Positions 40,024 through 52,905 of a DNA stretch of 64,000 nucleotides are shown here, piece after piece. Numbering within the stretch: position 1 is the stretch's first letter; the number at the start of each line of letters is the position of its first letter. Made by a program: the position numbers and the translations under genes. The notes under the pieces are model-generated. The model worked only from the letters and a program-made list of their open reading frames with translations, was not told where the DNA came from and searched no databases. The DNA is from Theropithecus gelada (Eukaryota; Chordata; Mammalia; Primates; Cercopithecidae), in the NCBI RefSeq assembly GCF_003255815.1, contig NC_037670.1, positions 64,539,376-64,603,375 on the forward strand. The letters run 5' to 3'.

Positions 40024-41523
40024 CTGTGGGCAGAACAGAGCAGCTCTCAGGCGCCAGACGAAGAACACAAGCCTTCTTTGCTAATAACAATCAGCAATGA
40101 TGACAGCAGTGAAAACTGCTAATTAAAAATTCATAATCAGCCAGGCATGTTGACTAAGGGCATGGATTCCCTCATTAAGTCCCCTCAGCCACCTTTTGAG
40201 ACATGGATGACTAAGCTCAGTTTACAGAAGACATAACTGAGGAGCACAGTTTGAGGGCATTTCAGAGCTTTCTTGTGTCAAAATCTGCTCTTCACCATTG
40301 AGCTTGACTCCCAATTAAGATGAAAGATATCCTCTGAGCAGCATCCGGGTAAGCTGTGACCTTTTCCCACACGGGGACTGCTTTACAATGCAGTAGCATC
40401 TGCCAGAGAGGAGCCTTCACTACAGCTCCACACTGTACTACTGGCCCATCTCTGAATTTAGTCACATGAAATGCCAAAGAGATTTTGCAATAGATTGAGG
40501 TGCTTTGTAATAATATACACTGTACATTTTCTTAGTAATGATTTTACCTGGAGCACTACTACTTTCACTCAAGTCAATTGCTGCCTCCTCTCAACCCCTC
40601 CCTTCTTTAGGAACAATCAGACCACAGATGGTCTTTCAGGAGGCCGACACGATGGAACTCCTCAGCACAAGTCATCTGCTGTGCCATGCCTTCTGCTCCA
40701 TTGTGTCGCACTCTACAACAGATGTCAGCTAGCCTACTCTTGGAATTCTGGAAGGTGTCAGACACTGTTAAAGCTAGAATCCTGAAAATCATTATGGGAA
40801 TGTGAGGACAAGCTGCAACCCAACCCATGCTTCCTGCCGGTTCCTGCCAGATTAACAACTTGAGCAGAGAATGCCCATTAAGCAGATTTGCATTCTCCAA
40901 CTTAATTTGGTAGGTATTTTAAATTATTTTAAAGTATTTTTAAATACCTATTTTTATTATTGACTTTTAATTAACAGTTTGTCAACCATATCACAGAGAA
41001 GGGAGATGGGGGAGAAAGAGAGAAGACAGGTGGAAGTGTGCTACCCTTTACAAAGACAGTGAGAACTGGCACAGAATTCTGTACTTGAAGAGCTCTGGCC
41101 TTATCCCCGCCCATGTCTCCATCTGGATCTTGAGGAAAATCTTGCATGAGAAATATTCAAGGAGGCATTACTATGTTGACCTACATGAATACAATGTTTA
41201 TGATTTTAACCCCAAAAACTCTTTGGAAGGTGTACAGCCACATAAGCTTCTGGTAAATCATTCCCTTAGAATAATTTCTGCTTAGAAGTACAGTTGCATG
41301 ACATAATCATCTGTTTTAAGCTCAGTCAATGCACCACCTCTCTTAATAGTCATTTTTCTCACACTTTGCAAAGAAATGTTCAAGTCCTGTGGGCATTTCT
41401 TACTAATTCTATAAGCCATCTCTTGGGGCAAATACAAAAGAGAGACCAAAGTCATCCCTAAGTAACCCACAGATTTTCTTCCATAGTCAGAGTGACACAC
41501 CCCTCAGCATTCCGTCAACTCAC
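40024..41523 (-). other. ABCA13 intron, 1.5 kb
   Basis: The shortest intron in the window, between the 55 nt micro-exon and exon 39846-40023. A weak MIR-like stretch at about 40140-40270 is the only repeat suspected. The rest shows nothing namable. Confidence 0.85.
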
Positions 41524-41578
41524 ATCCTGTCCTCATTCAGCAAGGCCCCTCCATATGGGTGGCTGTAGAGTGTTATTC
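41524..41578 (-). CDS. ABCA13: ABCA13 micro-exon, 55 nt
   Basis: This very small exon is bounded by CACAG and GTGAGT, a strong donor. Two bases (GA) complete the glycine begun in exon 60075-60183. Then come 17 codons, I-T-L-Y-S-H-P-Y-G-G-A-L-L-N-E-D-R, and two bases (AT) that form isoleucine with the first base of exon 39846-40023. It is too short to be found as an open reading frame. It was located because the frame and family sequence on both sides demand it. It encodes the last extracytoplasmic stretch before a membrane helix of the second transmembrane domain. Its length is not a multiple of three, so skipping it would shift the frame. Confidence 0.88.
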
Positions 41579-41764
41579 CTGTGAAAGACAAATTGAAAAG
41601 TAAGCCTTCAGCCTGCTCATGGTGAATCGCAGCTCATCTACAGGCTACGCAGATTCCCTGTGCCATCACGATGTATCCTGCTTGCTTTGCCCATGCCCCG
41701 GCCGATTAGCAGAAAAGAATGGCAAATGGCACTGTGAAATTCAGCAAATATGTGCTGGGATTTC

Positions 41765-41925
41765 TGTCACTGATGTTGTTGTCAAACATAACCAGTATGA
41801 CTTGTTCATGCTTTACATGACAGGCACTGTGTTTATAGGTTCTCACATTTTATTGTCTAATCCTCATAAGTATCCCATAGCCTATGTTTGCAGAGAGGAA
41901 ACTTACTCAGGCTAAGTAACAATAC
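41765..41925 (+). repeat. MIR SINE
   Basis: ATGACAGGCACTGTGTTTAT, TTTTATTGTCTAATCCTCAT and GCAGAGAGGAAACTTACTCA then GGCTAAGTAAC match MIR clearly in order and spacing. Confidence 0.8.
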
Positions 41926-42434
41926 ACAAATAAGACTATTTCATATGTATCAGATCAATATTCACTTCTAGATGAAGCCAGGTCTAGATAGATAGAAAAC
42001 TGAACTGTTCCATTGAACCAATTTTGGTTTAGGAGTTGTTTGTTTTGTTTCACTTTGCTTGCTTTCTTGGGCTTGTGCATGTGTGTGATGCCAGCAGCCA
42101 AAATGAAGAAATTGCCATCAGCTTATCAATTAAAAGGATTTTATTATAAGAGCTGTTTATAATATCACCGAGTGGGATAGTGCTTCCCTAGAGAATTCTA
42201 GTCAATATTGTGTTAAGAAGAATTCCATAAATAAAATCGGTTCGTGTTTTATCTTGGACATTGTGGACTGTGAGAGTAATCAGGTTTCCTTTTCCTAATT
42301 GGTTGTGTCAGTGATTGGAGTCAAATGTGTGGCTTGTATGTGGAGGCCATTACCAAAGGCACAAATCCTTGCTCCATTTCATTTTGCCAGTCCTAGATTT
42401 TGCTTATTTTTCTTTTGGCTCACCTTCAATTTAC

Positions 42435-42505
42435 CTTATCATCTGTATTTTAATTTATCCTATCACCTGCATTTTAATTTATCTTATCATTGGTATTTTG
42501 CATTG
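42435..42505 (+). repeat. Three-copy 23-24 bp tandem repeat
   Basis: Copies at 42435-42457, 42458-42481 and 42482-42505 share the pattern TYYTATCAYCTGYATTTTAAT with decay in the third copy. Confidence 0.8.
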
Positions 42506-43360
42506 CCTTATGAGAGCACATTAAATTCTTACTGAAACATCATGGGGTATAAGTAAACATACATAAAAGGTACAGAGTTGGAACAGGCTACAGTGCTCCA
42601 AAATTCCAACAGTTTTGCCACCAAGCATCTGGACTTCTGTCCCTTTGCCACCTGCTCTTCTCCCCAGCTATGCCAGCCTTTTTTTCCTTCCACTGGGGAC
42701 TCAGCTACACACTAAGGCAAGTTCTGGCTCATAGAAGCAACAACAGTAGGAGCTATTGGTTCAGCAAATCCACTGTACAGTTTTCCAGAATAATTTTTTT
42801 GATTATGAATTAATACTGCCCAGATATTCCGGTCCAGGCTCACAGTGTGTGTGCCTGACACCTGCTGCATCGTCTGCTGGATCCTGGACTTACCACATTC
42901 ATCATGACTGAATTATGGTCTTGAACCCTCACCTGTCTGGACCAGTAACACCCACCAGTCTTTCTCCTATGTGTCTTTCTTTCACCAAGCTTGACTTCTA
43001 GCCTACTTCTCATGGGGCCTGCCAGTCCTGTCCTTCCTAGCTAAAGTGTTGACTCACAGGCAGCTTCTCACTTCATGTGCAGCCCAATGTCAACCAACCT
43101 TGTCAGGGGGTTGGAAAAAGTCAAGTGACATTAGATAGTGTTTATAAAGTATCAGATCCTGCCAAAGTATGGCCCGTGCCCCACTGGTGCTGTGGATGGT
43201 GGGAGTATATTTGCAATGTTGTGTGCTCTTCCAGATTCTACAAAAGAATGAGAACATTCTAGATTAAGAGGATCCCGAGAAATGTGGTTAGCTAAGTACA
43301 TGTCTTGGAATTACATTATTTGAGGAACACAGTAGAATACTGAAATTGTTTAACCTAAAT

Positions 43361-43390
43361 ACACACACACACATACACACACACACACAC
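43361..43390 (+). repeat. (AC)n microsatellite
   Basis: Fourteen AC units and one AT interruption. Confidence 0.96.
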
Positions 43391-43904
43391 TCTGGGGCAA
43401 ATATCCCCATCATCTTCCCAGTCACCCAGGCTCAGAAAACACTAAGTCCTCCCATCTCCCTGCTCTTCTTAACCCCACACGTCCAAGAAGTTGCCGAGTC
43501 CTGTTACTTTCACCTGAACTCCATCCTCGCTGTGCCAGGCCTCACTCACAAACATGTGCATGCCTGCTCAGCTCGCTTCTCCACACACTGATGAATCCCC
43601 TCACCCAGAAAGTCTAGAGAACTTCCAGAAAGAAATAGAAAAATATAGAGCCCATATTCTTTACCTAGACACAGATCTCCTTTAAAGTCAAATCCAATCT
43701 TTGTATTCCCCCACTGCTCCCATTTGAAAAGCTGGATTGTTATCATTTCCCCAAACTATGGCTGCAGGCATGCGTCATCATTTCCTTATGCTTCCTGTCC
43801 AGCCCTGCTGACACCCAACTCCTGCCTCATGTCTGTCCAACGCTGAATTAAATTTCCTTTGTTTTCAATTATTATTGCTTTCATTTTGTTTGTTTTGTTT
43901 CCAG

Positions 43905-44003
43905 CTTTATTCAAGTATAATTGATAAATAAAAATTGCATACATTTAAGGTGTACAATGTAATGTTTTGATATATGTATACATTACAAAATTATTATCAC
44001 AAT
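43905..44003 (-). repeat. L1M 3' terminus, inverted
   Basis: The reverse complement reads ATACATATATCAAAACATTA, TACACCTTAAATGTATGCAA and TTTATCAATTATACTTG, the terminal part of the 3' UTR of older L1M elements. Confidence 0.65.
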
Positions 44004-44970
44004 TTTTATCCTGCTGGTGGGAATGTAAATTAGTAGAGCCATTACGGAAAACAGTATGGGATGTCTCAAAAAATTAAAAATAGGTCTACCATATGCTCTA
44101 GCAAACCCATTTCTGGATATATGTCAAAAAATAAAGTAAAATAAAATACTATCTTGAAGGGATATCTGCAGGCCCATGTTCATTGCAGCATTATTCACAA
44201 TAGCCAAGATATGAAAATAACTTGTGTCCCTTGATAAATGAATGGATACAGAAAATATAAGATAGACAGATATTCATGCACATAATGGAACATTACTCAG
44301 CTTCAGAAGAGAAGGAAATTCTGTCTTTGAGACAACATGAATGAACATGAAGGACATTATGTTAAGTGAAATAAGCCAGTCAAAGAAAGGCAAAATCTCA
44401 TTTATATGTAGAACTTTTAAAAATCAAATTCACAGAAAGGGAGAGCAGAAGGCTGTCACCAGGGGCCAGGGGAAAGAGGCAATGGGGAGATGTTAGTCAA
44501 AGGATACAAAATTCCAGACATAAGATAAAGGCTGGGCATGGTAGCTCACACCTGTAATCTCAGCCCTTTGGGAGGCCAAGGAAGGAAGATTGCTTAAGCC
44601 CAGGAGTTTGAGGCCAACATGGAGATCCCCCATTTCTACCAAACAAATTGTTTTACTTATCAGGGCATGGTGGCATGCAATTGTAGTCTCAGCTACTTGA
44701 AAGGCTGAGGTGGGAGGACTGCTTGAGCCCTGGATTTTGAGGCTGCGGTAAACCATGACTGGACCACTGCATTCCAGCCTGGCCAACAGAGTGAGACCTC
44801 ATCTCTCTCAATAAATAAATACACACATAAGTAAATACATAAATAAGTTCTGGAAACCAGATATATAGCATGGCAACTGTAGTTAATAACGTTTTGCATA
44901 CTAAAACATTTGCTGAGAAATTAGATCTTAGTTATCCTCACCGTGCACAAAAAGAGGATTAATTAAATTT
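44004..44970 (+). mobile_element. L1M 3' region interrupted by an Alu
   Basis: ORF2 C-terminal and 3' UTR sequence in sense (CTGCTGGTGGGAATGTAAAT, GCAGCATTATTCACAATAGC, GTTAAGTGAAATAAGCCAGT, CCAGGGGCCAGGGGAAAGAG) resumes after the Alu with GTTCTGGAAACCAGATATAT and GCAACTGTAGTTAATAACG. No open frame survives. Confidence 0.85.
44530..44845 (+). repeat. AluJ-like SINE, sense
   Basis: Begins GGCTGGGCATGGTAGCTCAC and ends with GTGAGACCTCATCTC and an AATA/ACAT-rich tail. Features such as TTGCTTAAGCCCAGGAGTTTG and the heavy divergence point to the old AluJ group. Confidence 0.92.
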
Positions 44971-45179
44971 TCAGGAGTATGAAAATTTAAAGGAGGTAAA
45001 TGAAAGGTAAAAAGGAGGAGAGGGAAATCTCAAACTCTAAGTCCTTTCATACTTGTGAGCAGAAAGAAAGGGTTAGTAGCCAGAAATACACAAAAATTAG
45101 CCTGTAGCCATGTACTGTATGCTGTTTAGGACATTAGATTGTTTGTATAAATTCTGATAGAGCAACTATGTCACATCAG

Positions 45180-45295
45180 AAATATTATGCCTGTTTACAG
45201 AAGCAGTATCTGAAGCACAAATATTTAGGAAATCTTCCTATAGACTAACAGCTGTGACACAGCTGAGATTCAGACCTTGGTCTGCAGACACCACA
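45180..45295 (+). repeat. MIR SINE remnant
   Basis: CTGTTTACAGAAGCAGTATC, AACAGCTGTGACACAGCTGA and GATTCAGACCTTGGTCTGCA retain the MIR second half. Confidence 0.55.
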
Positions 45296-45769
45296 ATCAT
45301 TTCCCTGCCAGCATATCATACATCTTTCTTCAGCACACATGTCTGGTTTTCCGAAGACTATAGCCATACAGTGGGAAAGATACAAGGCTGGAGGCTGAAG
45401 GCCTCTGTTCTGTTCATTCTGCAGTGAAAAGCTGCCAAAAGAACACTGCTGTTTCTGTGGGGAGCTCAATAATAAAATGTTAAAATACCAAGGTTGGATC
45501 TTTATTTGATCAAGTGGCATAAATACTTTTCCTTACCTTAAACCATAACAGTCATTGCTGAAAGATTAAAAACAGTGCTCTCATATTTGCTTTCTGTATC
45601 CTAGTTCCTCTGTTATGAATTTATTGCCCTTCATTTTAGCACATTTCCTGGATTTGTGTCATTCTTTTAGGGTTTTAATCTAGGAGGCGAGAGTACATCT
45701 GGTCTCCCATCTCGCTGGTGAAATGATTGACTGCTCCTGTAGTTAGTAATTCCCCAATGTGCCAGATCT

Positions 45770-46075
45770 TCTACTGGATGTTTTCATAATACATTTTCTC
45801 ATTCAGTAATCTGATGGTGAAATTGTGTTAAGGAAGCTAGTATACTATGCACAGTTCTTTGTAAGTCAGCTTCAGCATTTTAGAACGGTAAATTATTATA
45901 GGAAAATGAAATCCCATGAAGTGGTCTAGCTTGGACAGGCCCTTGTGTTCCAGAAGCAGAAACAGAATCAGAGGAATGTAGTGACTTTTCCTGGAGTCTG
46001 GAACTTGCTCCTGACACAGGCAGAACCCACGTGTCTGGAGTCCCAGGTCTGTGCCTCTTTCTTCAAATCACTTAC
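45770..46075 (+). repeat. MIR SINE remnant(s)
   Basis: CTTCTACTGGATGTTTTCAT, TTTTCTCATTCAGTAATCTG and, further on, GAACCCACGTGTCTGGAGTC resemble MIR or related ancient SINE sequence. Possibly two pieces. Confidence 0.45.
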
Positions 46076-47438
46076 TAACATACAGAGCACTGATAATCCT
46101 GCCTGTACAATGAGCCGCAATGGATCCCAATGACAGCATAACATAGAAATGAAAACCTCAACTATGACAGCAGAATAGAGCAGCTGATAAATTTCACATA
46201 AAGAACTTCAGGAGAGAGCCCACTGATGGCAGCCATCCTGCCTTCTCTTCCAATTTTTTGCACATAGCTATAATCCTCCATGACCTCTGTCTCCGCCTAG
46301 GTCTCAGAAGTAAAAAACCACTGGTGCAAATACCAGAACCCCCCAAACTACAGTGGCTGCCTCTCCCTTCCTAGGTCCCTTACTCATAAATAATTCAGAG
46401 GGGCCACAGATTTTCAATTTGGCACTGGCTTTAGAGTCCTATAATTTACATGATTGTCACAGAGTAAATATTTAAAGACACTCTGTTGAAGAACACAGTG
46501 ATCTACAGTTCCTCTCACAGGGCCCTCTAGGGAATCCTCATGGCCTTGGAATGGGGCCTTTCTGCTCAGGACTCAGAGCTCCTGGACAATTCCTAAGCAC
46601 TTTGGGCTTAACATTCCCATGTTTTCACTCTGAAATTAAAAAGTATCTTTCAAAGCTAAGACACAGAGAATAAGTGGGCCTTAGACCACAGTGTTTAGGA
46701 AAATAATGTCATCAAGTAAGTAGAGAAAACCCTGGACCTGCTGTCAGTCTTGAGTTCACTCCCCACCTCCCTCCACTGGACATTGACCACCACCTTTTAT
46801 AAGGCAACAGCCTGCCCCTGTCAGGCCAAGGGTTAAAGAATGTTCTGACTTTGGTATGATCTTGGTGGTGAAAACCAGGGCACTGGACAGTAATTGAGTT
46901 TCACCAAGGGTCAAATAGAGATTTGATTCCTCTTCCTTCACAGAACTGAGAATTCATTCAACATGCATCTTTTCCCTGCCCATTATGCCACAGCAGTTTG
47001 ATGGGAGGGACAAGTAGGCCCTCCCTGAGAAAGCACAGTGTGGTGGGGGTACTACAGCCCACTCACAGGACTATGTCCTGTATAAAGTCACTTAGGATGT
47101 TGGGTGCACCAGGGTGGGAGGAGCACCAGGGTGGGAGGAAGTCGGGGAGCTTTCTAAGGAAGGGTAGATTCCAGATGCACAGGATACCTCAGCACAGGGC
47201 TGGAGTGCAAGGAAAGTGCAATCCTGCAGGGCTGCCCTGGAGCTTCAGTGGGAAGACTGGAGGGGTGGCAGAGAGGTGCAGGGTGAAACCCATGTAATGT
47301 TTTGGTTTAGGAACACTGGGAGAACTTTTCATTTTTTATATTGCGATTTAGCTTGTCAATCACTACATTAGATGTTTTTAGAATCATAGTCATTCTTTGA
47401 AACCAGCTGCATAGAATTAAACATATATAAAAATCAAG

Positions 47439-47546
47439 CTTGGTGTAAACCCAGGAGGCGGAGCTTGCAGTGAGCTGAGTTCAGCCACTGCACTCCACCC
47501 TGGGCAACAGAGTGAGACTCCGTCTCAAAAAAAAAAAAAAAAAAAA
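47439..47546 (+). repeat. 5'-truncated AluY
   Basis: Only the last 80 or so bases of the right monomer (AACCCAGGAGGCGGAGCTTG onward) plus a 20-base A-tail are present. The flanks AAAAATCAAG (47429-47438) and AAAAATCAAG (ending 47551) are a 10 bp target-site duplication. The truncation therefore happened at insertion. Confidence 0.88.
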
Positions 47547-47979
47547 TCAAGTTCATATATCTTTAAATTGGTGCTAAAAAGATTTTACTCTTATTTTTCA
47601 AAAAGGAAGACAGACTTGGAGATATTTAAATAAATAACAGGTACTTTCTCAAAAATAAGAGTAATGAATAAAGAAAGAACAAACAAGACACAGGTGGAAG
47701 CTTACTCTCCTACTTAAGGATCCTTGGTTGTCCTAGATCCCTGAGCAAAAAGCAGCAGGTAGGAGCAATTGCAACTGCATGGGCTCACCCTCACACTACC
47801 CTGCACCTTCCCATGATACCCCTTGTTCTATAAAACGGTAAAATGTTAGAAAGCAGAGCTCTCTTCATGCATCCAAAGAAAGAGAGGATAGCTATGCCCT
47901 GTCTCATAAAGAGGAATCCCACCAGACGTGATGGAGCCTACTGTAAAGGAAGTGTAGCCGAGGGTTGGTGAGTGGGTGC

Positions 47980-48075
47980 AGGTAAGGAAACGGAGGCATA
48001 AGCATACTCTACTAACTTATCTGAGGTCAAGCATAATTGGTGCCAGAGTGAGAACTACAACCCTGATTTTCTGGA
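47980..48075 (+). repeat. MIR SINE remnant
   Basis: GGTAAGGAAACGGAGGCATA and CAGAGTGAGAACTACAACCC keep the MIR core order. Confidence 0.55.
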
Positions 48076-49639
48076 TACCAGTCTAATCAATTTCCTATGA
48101 GACTAGGAAAATCATTTATAGTCTTTGATATCCTTGCTATAAAAAACACGTTATTGCAATGGACAATCTCTGTAATTGGGTTGTTGATTTCATTGTATGT
48201 TGAGCACTCAGTATTCTAGTTAGATAACAATTGTACTGTAATAGAATCTTGAGACAATGATGTTGGTAAAAGGTACAAGGCTCCTAAGTAAAAGGGGCAT
48301 AGTTTCAACACCAGAATTGAGCAGAAGAAGCTCACTCAAGTCTTTACGACATTACTTCATAAGTTTTCAGAAATGACGTTTCATAATGTACATGTTGAGT
48401 ACATTTGAATAATTTTTCTTTGTTTGCTTGTTTTATCATTTATATTCTGGCTTTTCTTTCCAGGAATTGGCCCACAGCAATGTACAAATGTACAAAATTA
48501 GTTTTCTCATTTAGTGTTCTCATTATGGCTACATCTGTTATGGTTTCCAGACTCTGTTTATTTGTCTTTGGTAAAAATGCACATCTGTGTTTTCGTTGAA
48601 TATCCATTATGATAGCAAGATACTTAACATGTCTCCAATTCAAGTACTCACTTTTGGGTTCATTACTCCTATAAAATGTATGTCTTTAGAAGTACCAATG
48701 CCCAGATGTCTGTAAGCATCTACATCAAAAGGAAAAAATTTGTCTTACCATCAGTATATGTGGAAAGTTTATGTTGTTTTAATTGATTCACTATGAGATA
48801 TCACTGAAATATGGAAGGGTAAAAAGTTAATTCAATCTAACAAACTATTAAAAGAAATATATGAGCTCTTCTGACTACATGGCATTTTGATGACTTTCTC
48901 TCTCTCTTCCTCATCAATCTATCCTGAAAAAAATGTATTTTTCTCAACACTAAGATTAATTATTACTCTTATGAGTAATAGACGCCAATTGTAGAAGGGT
49001 TTTAAATTTTAAAATAGGGTGAAGAATAAAATTAAAATAACTTATAATTCTACCCAAAATCAATCAGAAGTAATCACTGTTTGCATTTGGATCTTAATTA
49101 TTTCTGTTGAGAATTTTCTCTACATGTAACTATTATTATTAAGTTTTATATTACATACGTTCAGTTTAATGGATAATTCTTGATCTTCCATTAATTTTTT
49201 ACCACACGCATACAAACCTTTGCATAATCTATGTCCTTCACTACAACCGGTGCTCACCCAAGTTCTTTTCTTCCTTGTGTGCATTCAATATTTTTCATGA
49301 TCTTCATTTCAGTTAATATCTCAAGTAGCTATCTCCTGGCATTCTTTTTCATGAACAATATGTCTACAATATATTTTTGAGCCATATTCTACATGAGCAT
49401 ATCTCTGTGGCCCATGTGCTTTACAGGAAACATCTTCACTAGGTGCAGAATGTGGGGAGTATAGCTTTTTCTTTCCATATTCCATAGGTGCTCTTCTATT
49501 ATTCTCGCCTTTGAGGTTGTGGTTAATATGCCAGAGATATTCCCTCTAGATGGAGCAGCCCCAGTTCTGCCAGGTCCTCGTTTTTCCAATGAAAAACTGC
49601 TGGACATAACACAACAAATAGAAATAGGAAGATTCTGGG

Positions 49640-52600
49640 ATGCAAACAAGATGGTGGTGCCCTGATACTGTAAGACTTCAACAATACAACAATAAATACC
49701 CTGGCTTCCTTATCACCTCACATACATCCTGAACAAGGCATTGCCCAAGTCTCCAAATTGAAACTCAACAAGTACAAATAAGAAAGACTCCCACAAATAA
49801 AAAAACCAAAGGACCCAGAAAAGAGTAGTCTAACAAAAGAACTACTCTTTAGCAATATCTGCCTTACTCTAGGCAAACACCACCAGCAAAACTGTTCCCA
49901 CCCTCTCAGGTTTCAGCAGGGCCCTTTGGGTAGTGAATCTTCCACTCCCCACCTGACAGAGACAAGGGGCACAATGGTTTTCTCGCTGGGATCCTGAGGC
50001 AAGTTGAGTCTCCATCCCTACCTGGTAGCAATGAGACTTCACAAAGCAGAGTGAGACAGGGCTAGCTGCCACTCTACTTCTCATGTCACGAGGGACAAGT
50101 GAAGAACTGAGCCTCCACATCTACCTGGCAGCAACGAGACTGAACCCGGAAGCGCAGAATACGGCTACTCAGTACCCTGGTTCCACCACTGCCCCGACCC
50201 CAGTGTCAGCAGGGCCCAGAGGGATGCCAAGCATCCATTTCCATCTGGCTTTGATCAGCTGAGACTAAAGAATACTTTCAAAGTGAGCTAGCTGGTACTT
50301 CACTAACTGTCTCCAGCATCATCAGGGCCCAGTGGGGAGCAGACTCTACTCCTTCCTCACTTAGAGGCAATGAGACAGCATGAGTCAATGCCTCATTTAC
50401 CATAAATGTATCAGTGAGGCTGGTGGGCAATCTGATCCCACTCATCTGCACAAAAGCAGTGTAAATCAGTCCTCTACCTTTGCCTAGTCAGGGTGGTGTC
50501 ATCGGGCCCACAGGGGATCAAAACATACACATCTAGGTGGCTCTCATACGATTCCTCAACAGAAGGGTTGCCTGCTAGGAAAAGGGATCCAGAGTCACAT
50601 ACTACAGTTTCCAAAATGTCTAGGATACAACTGAAAATAATCCTTCACAACAAGAGCCAGAATATTACCAGTTGAGAAAGATAATAAACAGATGGTAATG
50701 TCAAAACGAACTGAATGTCGGAATTATCTGACAATGTGTATCATAAAGATGCTTCAAAAAGTAATGCTGAATTTTCCTTAAATATGAAAAACAAAATCTC
50801 ACTAGAAAATATAAATGATTAAAAAACAAATGAAAATTCTAAAACTAAAATATACAATGACAGAAATTAAAAACCCACTGGATATGCTCCACAGTTGAGT
50901 GCAGCTAAACAAATAGAGACTCCATGGACTCGAGTTGAAAACATAAAACTTATCCAATTTAAATAACATAGAGAAATAAACTTTTTTAAAAATGAGACTC
51001 AGGAAAGAGACCTGTGGAAAAACAATACAAGAGCTAATAATCTCATTACCCGATCTCAGAGAAAAAGGAAAGAGTGAGTGGGGCTGAAAAAGTGTTCAAA
51101 GACGTAACAGCTGAAAACTTCCCAAGTTTGGTAAAATTAAAAAAAATTAAAAAAAAATAAACCTAAAAATCCAAGAGCTAAGTAAATCCCAAATAGGATA
51201 AAACCAAAGAAAGCCACACCAAGATACATTATAATTAAATTTCTAGAAACTAATAAGTCAACAACAAAAAAAATTCTTTAAAGCAGTCACAAAGAGAGAG
51301 GGAAGAAAATACCAACTAGAGTAATAGTTGGATTTCTAATTTGAAACCACGGAGGCCAAAAGGAGGTAGCACATTTTTTAAGTGCTGAGCTTTTCTTTAA
51401 TTGCCAACCACGAATTCTATATTCAGTGAAAATATCTTTCAAGAATCAAGGTGAAATAAAGATTGTATCCATTGAAAAAAACAAGCAAATTTGTCATTAG
51501 CAAACCTACTCTTAAAGAATAGCAAAAGAAGTTACTTAAACACAAAGGAAATCATAACAGGAAAAGGCTTGGAACTTCCAAAAGGAAAGATGAACATCAA
51601 GATGTATTAAAAATAGCAGCATACATAATAGACTATCGTTCACCTCATGAGTTTCCTAAGTCACATTTGGTGACTTAACTAAAAATTAGAACACCATCTG
51701 ATGTGGTGCTCGATGTATAGGAAATACTTAAGACAATAATATTTTAAAGGTAAACAGGGTAAAAGGACCTAAATTGAAGTAAGCTTTCTACACGTCACCC
51801 AAGATAGTAAATAACAATATCAGTAGACTGTGATAAGTCATACATATGTATTTTAACACCTAGAAGAACCACTAAGAAAACTAAATCAATGTATATACTT
51901 AAAAATACTATAAATAAACTATGATAGAATCCTGAAAAAAAAATACTCAAGTAACTCATGGAAAGCAAGAAAAGAGAAACAGGAAACATAAAACAAATGA
52001 TGGTGTCAAACTTACACCCAAATATATAAGCAATTACCTTAAATGTAAATGATTCCCAAACACCAATTAAAAGGCAGAGATAGGAAGCTCAGTTTAAAAA
52101 ATACGACCCAACAACATACGCTCTACACAAAACTCACTTTACACAGTGAGATAGGTTGGAAAAAAAATAATGGAAAAGATATAGCATGTAAACATTAACC
52201 AAAAGAATAAGAGAAGGAGCGACTACGTTAATATCAGATAAAATAGATCTCACAGCAACTACATTTACTAGTGACAAAGAGGAACACTACATATATGCAA
52301 AGGATTAATCTACCAGGAAAATATAATCATCCCAAATGATAAAAGGCTCAATCCATCAGAAATATGTGACTATGCCATATGTCTGTAAGGTACCAATGTG
52401 AGGTACACATTTGACGTGCACCTCAGAGCTTCAAAATACATGAAGCAAAAACTGATGGAACTGAACAAAGAAACAAAGCCACAATTTGGAGACTTTACTA
52501 CTCGCCTCTCAGCAAATGATATGTGTCAGTGATGATCTTCAGCGAAGATTCAGTAATCTTTAATGATAAGGGAAGATACGGAAGAACAAAACCACATAAT

Positions 52601-52905
52601 CAACCAACAGAATCTAATTGACATATAATATACATTTCTAACAACGAGTAGAATACTTTTTTCTTAATCACCCATGGAAGCTTCAAGATAAACAATATCC
52701 TGACCATAAAATGAACTTCAACCAATTTAAAATAATTGAAATAATGCAGAGTATGGTCACTGACCATGATGAATCAAACCAGAAATCAGTAACAGAAAGA
52801 CCACAGGAAAATCTCAAAAACTTAGAATTTAAATAACATGTGTCTAAACAATCCCTGAGTCAAAGATGAAATCTCAAAGGAAATTATAAAAAATGTCAGA
52901 GGCCA
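49640..52905 (+). mobile_element. Old L1 (L1M) 5' half: 5' UTR, ORF1 and start of ORF2, decayed
   Basis: Sense-oriented A-rich sequence. ATACAACTGAAAATAATCC, GAGACCTGTGGAAAAACAAT and AAAACTTCCCAAGTTTGGTA mark ORF1. GAAACCACGGAGGCCAAAAG and ACGAATTCTATATTCAGTGA mark the ORF1 C-terminus. GAAGCTCAGTTTAAAAAATA and TCAGATAAAATAGATCTCAC mark the ORF2 endonuclease. All frames are broken. Edges are approximate. Confidence 0.7.
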
